Below, one piece after another: positions 1 to 5,108 of a stretch of DNA of 6,395 nt. A program made the translations under genes and the position numbers. The notes below the pieces were generated by a model. It searched no databases and was not told the origin of the DNA. It was given only the letters and a program-made list of their open reading frames with translations. The DNA lies in assembly GCA_046723645.1 (NCBI GenBank), contig JBKOUY010000050.1, forward strand, positions 1 to 6,395. The letters are read 5' to 3'. Source of the stretch: DASQUK01 sp046723645 (GTDB taxonomy: Bacteria; Actinomycetota; Acidimicrobiia; Acidimicrobiales; VFJN01). Position 1 is the stretch's first letter, and each line of letters starts with the position of its first letter.

Positions 1-2180
1 GGCACCTCGCTGAGGTACGGCATCAGGAAGTCCATGAAGCTGGCGTTGGCCAGGTTGCCCGAGGCGTCGTAGGCGAGCCGCTCGTAGAGGGCGCCCGCCA
101 CCCCCTGGGCCACGCCGCCGTGAATCTGGCCCTCGACGATCATGGGGTTGATCAGCGGACCGCAGTCGTGCACCACCGCATAGCGCAGCACGTCGATGTC
201 GCCGGTGTCGGGATCGACCTCGACCACGGCCGCATGCATCCCCGCGGCGAACGTCGAGCGCACCGGCGAGTAGTAGTCGCGCGCCTCGAGCCCGGGTTCC
301 TCGTCCTCGGGGACGGGCGGCACGTCAGGGTCGGGGGCCGACGCGAACTGGGTGGCGGCCTGGGCCTCCTTGGAGAACGCGTAGCGGAGCGGGTTGGACA
401 GCACGGCCACCTGCGCGAGCGGTATGCCGCGGCTCGGCGTCCCCCGCACGTGCACCACCCCGGCCGCGATCTCGAGGTCCTCGGGTGCCGCCTCCAGCGC
501 CTCGGCGGCGATCCGGATCGCCTTGGCCCGGACCTGGCGGGCGGCCAGGGCAACGGCGTTGCCGCTCATCACCGCGGCCCGACTGGCGTACGTCCCGACC
601 GCGTAGGGGAAGCGGCGGGTGTCCCCGGTGGTGACGTACACGTCGGCCGCGTCCACCCCCAACTCGTCGGCCACGATCTGGGCGAACACTGTCTCGTGCC
701 CCTGGCCCTGCGACGTGAGGCCGGTGGCCACCATCACGCGGCCGTTGGTCTCGACGTGGACGTGGCCGCCCTCGTAGGGACCGACGCCGGTGCCCTCCAC
801 GTAGCACGCGAGCCCGATGCCCAGGCGGCGGCCCTCGGCGGCGGCGGCCTCGCGCTCGGCGGCGAAGCCGTCCCAGCCCACGAGGTCCCTCACGCGTTCC
901 AGCACTGCCGGGTAGTTGCCGGAGTCGTAGATCAGGGGCCGGCCGTCCTGGAACACCATCCCGAAGTCGTAGGGGAACTCGTCGGGACCGATCAGGTTCC
1001 GCCGCCGCACCTCGGCGCGGTCGAGCCCCAGCTCCTCGGCGATGCGATCGACCGTGCGCTCCATCACGAAGCAGCCCTGCGGCCGCCCGGCCCCCCGGTA
1101 CGGCGTGCAGGTCACGGTGTTGGTGTAGAGCGAGGTGAACGTGACCCGGTAATGGCGGTGGCGGTACGGCCCGGGCAGCTGCGTGGCGGTGATGATCGGC
1201 AGGACGATGCCGTAGGGCGTGTACGCGCCGGTGTCGTGCCAGAACTCGACGTCGAGCCCCAGGATCACGCCGTCGTCGTCGAAGCCGACGCGCACGTGAT
1301 GCTCCTGGCCCCGCTCGTGGGTCGCCGAGACGAAGTGCTCGTAGCGGTCCTCGACCCACTTGACCTCGCGTCCCAGCACGCGCGCCGCCCACGGGACCAG
1401 GACCTCCTCCGGGTAGGGGTGCACCACCTTGGTGCCGAAGCCGCCACCGACGTCGGGGGTGATCACCTCGACGGCCACGTCGGGCAGGCCGAAGATGTTG
1501 GCCACGGCGGCGCGGACGCCGGTCGACGTCTGGGTCGACGTACGGATCCGCAGTCGCTGGTCGTCGGCGTCCCAGCGGGCATGGACGCCCCGGCCCTCGA
1601 GTGGCGACGACAGCGACCGCTCCATCGCCAGGTCGAACTCGAGGACATGCGGCGCGGCGGCGATGGCCGCCCGGGCGTCGCCCAGCTCCTGGGTGGTCAC
1701 CGCGGCCACGTTGCCGGGCACGTCGGGGTGGACCAGGTGGTCGGCCGAGCGCGCGGCCCCGATGCCGACGACGGCGGGGAGCGGCTCGTAGCCGACGACG
1801 ATGCGCTCGGCGGCGTCCTCGGCCACGTACCGGTCGTCCGCCACCACCATGGCGACCGGCTCGCCGACATGGTTGACCTCGCCGCGGGCCAGGGCGTACT
1901 GCGTCCGTGGATGCGTGAGGTCCGGGTGGGGGATCAGCAGCGGCAGCGGATCCGCCAGGCGGCCCGGCAGGTCCTCCCACGTGTAGATGGCCACCAGGCC
2001 GTCGACGTCGAGGGCGTCGGCGACGTCGACGCCGGTGATGCGGGCGTGGGCGTGGAGGCTGCGCACGAACGCCACCCCGAGGGCATCGCGGCCGGCGTCG
2101 TCGAGGAACCGCCCCCCGCCGGTCAGCAGGCGCTGGTCCTCCCGCCGCTCCACCCTCTCGCCGAACCATTGGGTGCTCAT
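1..2180 (-). CDS. Molybdopterin-binding catalytic subunit of a form II CO dehydrogenase/xanthine dehydrogenase-family hydroxylase (3' end outside window)
   Basis: This is the large subunit of a molybdenum hydroxylase, a cytoplasmic enzyme type that hydroxylates a C-H bond with water-derived oxygen and passes electrons to the iron-sulfur and FAD subunits. I translated it by hand from ATG 2180: 726 codons with no stop up to the left edge. It opens with a family-typical N-terminus (RLLTGGGRFLDD, about 18-29). It then shows STQ at 215-217 (probable Mo-contacting Gln), GGGFGTK at 245-251, PYRGAGR at 360-366, QGQGHET at 491-497, GDT at 519-521, GTYASR at 529-534, VHDCG at 670-674 and HGGVAQG at 687-693. 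PYRGAGR matches the form II motif AYRGAGR; the AYRCSFR loop whose Cys holds copper in true CO dehydrogenase is absent. Relatives run to about 770-800 residues, so roughly 50-75 are missing, including the usual GEG motif with the catalytic Glu. ATG overlaps the preceding stop (ATGA) behind a good AGGAG. The fold assignment is firm; the substrate is unknown. Confidence 0.95.
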   Translation of the reverse strand, partial: MSTQWFGERVERREDQRLLTGGGRFLDDAGRDALGVAFVRSLHAHARITGVDVADALDVDGLVAIYTWEDLPGRLADPLPLLIPHPDLTHPRTQYALARGEVNHVGEPVAMVVADDRYVAEDAAERIVVGYEPLPAVVGIGAARSADHLVHPDVPGNVAAVTTQELGDARAAIAAAPHVLEFDLAMERSLSSPLEGRGVHARWDADDQRLRIRTSTQTSTGVRAAVANIFGLPDVAVEVITPDVGGGFGTKVVHPYPEEVLVPWAARVLGREVKWVEDRYEHFVSATHERGQEHHVRVGFDDDGVILGLDVEFWHDTGAYTPYGIVLPIITATQLPGPYRHRHYRVTFTSLYTNTVTCTPYRGAGRPQGCFVMERTVDRIAEELGLDRAEVRRRNLIGPDEFPYDFGMVFQDGRPLIYDSGNYPAVLERVRDLVGWDGFAAEREAAAAEGRRLGIGLACYVEGTGVGPYEGGHVHVETNGRVMVATGLTSQGQGHETVFAQIVADELGVDAADVYVTTGDTRRFPYAVGTYASRAAVMSGNAVALAARQVRAKAIRIAAEALEAAPEDLEIAAGVVHVRGTPSRGIPLAQVAVLSNPLRYAFSKEAQAATQFASAPDPDVPPVPEDEEPGLEARDYYSPVRSTFAAGMHAAVVEVDPDTGDIDVLRYAVVHDCGPLINPMIVEGQIHGGVAQGVAGALYERLAYDASGNLANASFMDFLMPYLSEV

Positions 2181-2698
2181 GCCGGAGGCTCCTGATTGCT
2201 CGTCAGCTCGGCCGCCCGCCTGACCGCGCGGACGATGTTGACGTAGCCGGTGCAGCGGCACAGGTTGCCCCCGAGGGCGTCGGCGATCTCGTCGTCTCCG
2301 GGTTCGGGGTTGCGCTCCAGCAGCTCGGTGGCCAGGAGCAGGAATCCCGGGGTGCAGAACCCGCACTGCAGGCCGTGGCACTCGCGGAACGCCCGCTGCA
2401 CCGGGCCGAGCTCGCCGTCGGGTCCCGCCAGCCCCTCGACGGTGGTGATGCGGGCGCCGTCGACCATCACCGCGAAGGTCAGGCACGAGCGGACGGGCTC
2501 GCCCTCGAGCAGCACCGTGCAGGCGCCGCACACGCCGTGCTCGCAGCCGACGTGCGTGCCGGTCAGGCGCAGGTCGTGGCGGAGCATGTCGGACAGCAGC
2601 CGGCGGGCCGGCACGCGTGCCGCCTGGGTGACGCCGTTGACCGTCACCACCACCTCGTGGAGGTCGTGCGGGCCCGGGGCACGGACGAGCTCGCTCAT
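2177..2698 (-). CDS. [2Fe-2S] subunit of the molybdenum hydroxylase (CoxS/CutS-like)
   Basis: This 173-residue small subunit carries electrons from the molybdenum centre to FAD through two [2Fe-2S] clusters. All eight expected cysteines are present. C52, C57, C60 and C72 form the plant-ferredoxin-type site (CEHGVCGAC, then SC). C112, C115, C147 and C149 form the second, all-helical site (QCGFCTPG, then LCRCTGY). The length is close to the usual 155-175 residues of CoxS-type subunits. The start at ATG 2698 overlaps the stop of the FAD subunit gene as ATGA, and a purine-rich GGGGGGGAGAGG lies 8 bases upstream. The same frame stays open upstream to 3361, but that part is an arginine-rich shadow of the FAD subunit gene. 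The stop overlaps the start of the catalytic subunit. With the subunits on both sides it makes the canonical M-S-L order, and no key residue is missing. Confidence 0.97.
   Translation of the reverse strand: MSELVRAPGPHDLHEVVVTVNGVTQAARVPARRLLSDMLRHDLRLTGTHVGCEHGVCGACTVLLEGEPVRSCLTFAVMVDGARITTVEGLAGPDGELGPVQRAFRECHGLQCGFCTPGFLLLATELLERNPEPGDDEIADALGGNLCRCTGYVNIVRAVRRAAELTSNQEPPA
2189..2193 (-). promoter_or_regulatory. Ribosome binding site of the molybdopterin subunit gene
   Basis: AGGAG on the minus strand lies 8 bases upstream of the ATG at 2180 and inside the last codons of the iron-sulfur subunit gene. It is the clearest Shine-Dalgarno sequence in the window. It supports ATG 2180 as the start, and that start also overlaps the upstream stop as ATGA. 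Confidence 0.75.
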
Positions 2699-3657
2699 TC
2701 TCCCGGCCTCTCCCCCCCAAAACCCGAACTTGCGGTGGTTGGGGCCCCCATGGGGTCGCCAACCGCCGCAAGTTCGGATGGGGCGCCGTCCCGGGCCCGC
2801 TCGAGCGCCCGGTCGACGGCGCGCACGGTGAGGGTGGCGGCGAGGTGCTTGCGGTACGCGGCCGTGGCGTGGATGTCGTCGGTCGGGTCCAGCGACGAGG
2901 CGACAAGGTCGTACACGGCGGGACTCCGGACGTTGCCGCCATCCCGCAGCGCCGGGCCGATGTCCAGCACCACCGGCGTGGGCGCACACGACAGGTACGA
3001 CGCCCGGCCCGACGCCGGCTCCCCGCCGCCGTCGACCGCGACGGCGAGCGCGACGCCCGCGAGCGCGTAGTCGCCGTGGCGGCGCGCCAGCTCCTCGACC
3101 GCCCAGCCGGTGCCCGGCGCCAGCGCCGGGAACGTCGCCGCCACCACCAGCTCGTCGGGGTCGAGGGTGGTCTGGAGGGGCCCCGCGAACAGCGCGTCCG
3201 CCGGCACCCGCCGGGACGACAGCGCGCCGTGCCGCCACGCGACCGCCTCGACGCCGCCGCCCAGCAGGGCCAGCACTGCCGGGAGCTCGGCCGCCGGGTC
3301 GGCGTGCGCCAACGATCCGCACACGGTCCCCCGGTTGCGGATCACGGGATGAGCGATCCATCCCGTGGCCTCGGCGAGCAGCGGATGGGCGGCGGCGAGC
3401 CCGCGCTCGCGCAGCAGCCGGGCGTCGCGGACCGTGGCGCCGACCTCGACCGCGCCATCGGCCCGGTCGATCCGGTCCAGCCCCGCGATGCCGTTGATGT
3501 CGACGAGGTGGGCCGGGGCCGCCAGGCGGAAGTTCAGCAGCGGCACCAGGCTCTGTCCGCCGGCCAGCACCTTCGCGTCGTCTCCCAGCTCCGCCAGGAG
3601 CCGGGTCGCCTCCTCAACCGACGCCGGCCGGTGGTAGACGAACGGCGGCGGCTTCAT
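2695..3657 (-). CDS. FAD-binding subunit of the molybdenum hydroxylase (CoxM/CutM-like) with an unusual C-terminal tail
   Basis: This 320-residue medium subunit binds FAD and hands electrons on to the acceptor. The two FAD motifs of the CoxM family are visible at their usual positions: AGGQS at 32-36 and TVCG at 111-114 (TIGG in Oligotropha CoxM), the latter within RNRGTVCGSLAHADPAAELP (108-127). RRHGDYALAGVA at 192-203 and YRKHLAATL at 268-276 mark the C-terminal domain. Relatives usually end near 280-295 residues. Here about 30 extra Ala, Gly, Pro and Ser-rich residues follow (289-320), most of them written by a 54-bp palindrome, so the tail is probably not part of the fold. The start is ATG 3657, which overlaps the DUF1116 stop as ATGA; the frame is open further upstream but arginine-rich and unlike any family. 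The ribosome site is weak (AAGG 10 bases upstream), suggesting translation by coupling. The stop overlaps the next ATG. Confidence 0.96.
   Translation of the reverse strand: MKPPPFVYHRPASVEEATRLLAELGDDAKVLAGGQSLVPLLNFRLAAPAHLVDINGIAGLDRIDRADGAVEVGATVRDARLLRERGLAAAHPLLAEATGWIAHPVIRNRGTVCGSLAHADPAAELPAVLALLGGGVEAVAWRHGALSSRRVPADALFAGPLQTTLDPDELVVAATFPALAPGTGWAVEELARRHGDYALAGVALAVAVDGGGEPASGRASYLSCAPTPVVLDIGPALRDGGNVRSPAVYDLVASSLDPTDDIHATAAYRKHLAATLTVRAVDRALERARDGAPSELAAVGDPMGAPTTASSGFGGERPGE
2707..2718 (-). promoter_or_regulatory. Purine-rich ribosome binding site of the [2Fe-2S] subunit gene
   Basis: On the minus strand GGGGGGGAGAGG lies 8 bases before ATG 2698. It sits between the base of the 54-bp palindrome (2724) and the start codon, so folding of that palindrome in the mRNA could affect how easily ribosomes reach it. 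That effect is an inference from position only. Confidence 0.5.
2724..2777. repeat. 54-bp near-perfect palindrome inside the 3' end of the FAD subunit gene
   Basis: Pairing each base from 2724 inwards with its partner from 2777 gives 24 complementary pairs out of 27, centred between 2750 and 2751. The mismatches are 2736/2765, 2743/2758 and 2745/2756. The outer 12 pairs are perfect (CCGAACTTGCGG on the plus strand) and the core reads CCCCATGGGG, so there is almost no loop. The arms are less GC-rich than the surrounding DNA. The element is translated in frame as part of the C-terminal tail of the FAD subunit, about residues 294-311. It ends 25 bases before the ATG of the [2Fe-2S] subunit gene. 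Its base is followed in the transcript by GGGTTTTGGGG, which is not a proper U-tract, so it is a poor intrinsic terminator. Likely readings are an inserted dispersed palindromic repeat or a stem that tunes mRNA processing or translation. Confidence 0.9.
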
Positions 3658-5108
3658 CGCCCACCCGCCTTCGCGGCCTCGGCGGGCTCGGCGGACTCGG
3701 CCAGCGCCGCCACCGCCGCGGTGAAGCACTGCAGCGGGGGTCGCACCAGCCCGGCGCCGACCTGCCCGGTTCCGGCCACGCGCCCGGCGATCCCGGTGTT
3801 GATGATCGGCGCCACCCCGGTCCGCACGATGCGCACCACGTCGATCCCGAAGGGCACGCCGCGAAAGCCCAGCACCGGCAGCATCCAGGTCGGGTGCTCG
3901 GCGAGGGTCAGCTCGTACATCAGCTCCGTCCATCCGAGCGCGTCCCCGACGTCGCCCCCCACGAGCTGCACGATGGCGGGAGCACCCGCCATGGCGAACC
4001 CGCCCAGCCCCACGGTCTCGGTGATCGCGGAGTCGCCGATGTCGGCGTTGGCGTCGTCGGGGCCGAACCCGCCCAGGTAGAGCCCCTCGGGGACCGCGGC
4101 GGGAGCGGTGAACCAGCGGTCGCCAGCGCCCGCGACCCGGACCCCGAAGTCGGTGCCGTTGCGGGCCATGGCCACGACGACGCTGGAGCCGGCGACGCCG
4201 GCAGCGGCGTCGGCGACCAGCTTGGCGGTGCCCATGACCACGTTGAGCAGGAAGTGGTCGTTGGCGTCGATGAACGACAGCACGTCGGCGATGTCGCCGG
4301 CCGCGTTGTCCGACTCGCCGTCCCCGACCGTGCGCACCAGGTCTGGCGCCAGGGCCCGCACCAGCAGCGACGTGCCCGCCCGGTTGCGGTTGTGGCCCTC
4401 GTCACCCATCGCCACCATCGAGGCGATCAGCGCGCCGACGTCGATCGGGCCGTGGCGCCGCAGCCCCGACGCGAGGATCGGTCCGAGCACCCGCTCCATC
4501 CAGCGCAGCCTCTCGGTGACCGCGTCGCCGAAGGCGCCGTAGCGGAGCACCTTGCCCAGGCCCTCGTTGAGCGTGCTCCGGCTAGTGCGTCCGCCCGCCT
4601 CGAGCACCCACATCGGCATGGACGGGCTGACGATGCCGGCCATGGGGCCGACGCTGGCATGGTCGTGGCACGGCGACAGCTCGATCGCGCCCGAGGCGGC
4701 GAGGCGCTCCGCGGCGTCGGGCGTGTCCGCCCAGCCCTCGTAGAGGCACGCACCGACGATCGCCCCCCGCATCGGCCCCGAGGCCGCGGCCCAGTCGAGC
4801 GGGGGGCCGGCGTGCAGCAGCTGGTGACGCGCAATGCCGACGAGCTCGGCGGCGGGGCGCACGTCGACGAGCCGGGGCCGGACCGCCGCCATCCGGTCGA
4901 CGGCCGTCCGGTTGGCCTCGGCCGTGCGGGCATCGGCCATGACCGCGGCGACGTCCGCAGCCGAGGCGGCCGGGGGCGGCCGCCACTCGACCGGCACGGT
5001 GGGCACGCCCTGCGCCACCAGCGCCTCGTCGAGCGTGGGGGCCCCCACCGTGATGACGCGTGCGGGCGCCGCCAGGAGGTCGGCGACGGGGCTGGGACCG
5101 GCGGTCAC
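3654..5108 (-). CDS. DUF1116 family protein (YahG/YlbE(AllG)-like)
   Basis: This complete 484-residue protein is similar along its length to my recollection of E. coli YahG (about 470 residues). Shared blocks include LLHAGPP at 97-103, GPMRGAIVGACLYEGWA at 111-127, SPCHDHASVGPMAGI at 145-159, LNEGLGKVLRYGAFGD at 180-195, MGDEGHNRN at 234-242, RWFTAP at 331-336, GDSAITET at 358-365 and INTGIA at 436-441. In E. coli the paralogue YlbE (AllG) works with FdrA (AllF) and YlbF (AllH) as oxamate carbamoyltransferase; the individual role of a DUF1116 protein is not clear to me. Residues 17-46 (RVITVG...VEWRPP) resemble the last segment of E. coli FdrA, which the FdrA here lacks. The start is GTG 5108, giving a GTGA overlap with the fdrA stop; no strong Shine-Dalgarno is seen. 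The C-terminus (471-484) is a short Ala/Glu repeat tail. No membrane segment or signal peptide is seen. Family membership is firm; the reaction is inferred. Confidence 0.93.
   Translation of the reverse strand: MTAGPSPVADLLAAPARVITVGAPTLDEALVAQGVPTVPVEWRPPPAASAADVAAVMADARTAEANRTAVDRMAAVRPRLVDVRPAAELVGIARHQLLHAGPPLDWAAASGPMRGAIVGACLYEGWADTPDAAERLAASGAIELSPCHDHASVGPMAGIVSPSMPMWVLEAGGRTSRSTLNEGLGKVLRYGAFGDAVTERLRWMERVLGPILASGLRRHGPIDVGALIASMVAMGDEGHNRNRAGTSLLVRALAPDLVRTVGDGESDNAAGDIADVLSFIDANDHFLLNVVMGTAKLVADAAAGVAGSSVVVAMARNGTDFGVRVAGAGDRWFTAPAAVPEGLYLGGFGPDDANADIGDSAITETVGLGGFAMAGAPAIVQLVGGDVGDALGWTELMYELTLAEHPTWMLPVLGFRGVPFGIDVVRIVRTGVAPIINTGIAGRVAGTGQVGAGLVRPPLQCFTAAVAALAESAEPAEAAKAGGR
3677..3703 (-). 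repeat. Three imperfect 9-base tandem units at the 3' end of the DUF1116 gene
   Basis: The plus strand reads cctcggcgg, gctcggcgg, actcggcca in succession. On the coding strand these units give a low-complexity Ala-Glu-(Ser/Pro/Ala) tail next to the C-terminus. It is probably slippage-derived sequence in a dispensable tail. Confidence 0.5.

Noticed and set aside
325..2169. Minus-strand frame of 614 codons overlapping the molybdopterin subunit gene
   Set aside because: It is dominated by Arg, Gly, Pro and Ala runs. The +1-shifted true frame from 2180 carries all molybdenum hydroxylase motifs.
120..2195. Long plus-strand open frame (691 codons) opposite the molybdopterin subunit gene
   Set aside because: Its composition is His, Gly, Arg and Val-rich without any recognisable motif. 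It lies wholly antisense to a gene with intact family motifs. Long antisense frames are expected where GC is high and stop codons are rare.
2724..2777. The palindrome as an intrinsic transcription terminator
   Set aside because: It lies within coding sequence, only four U residues follow the stem in the transcript before a G run, and the next gene of the same complex follows at once.
2695..3933. A longer FAD subunit starting far upstream of 3657
   Set aside because: The added residues are an Arg/Gly-rich shadow of the DUF1116 gene. The family N-terminus begins at MKPPPF, whose ATG overlaps the upstream stop.
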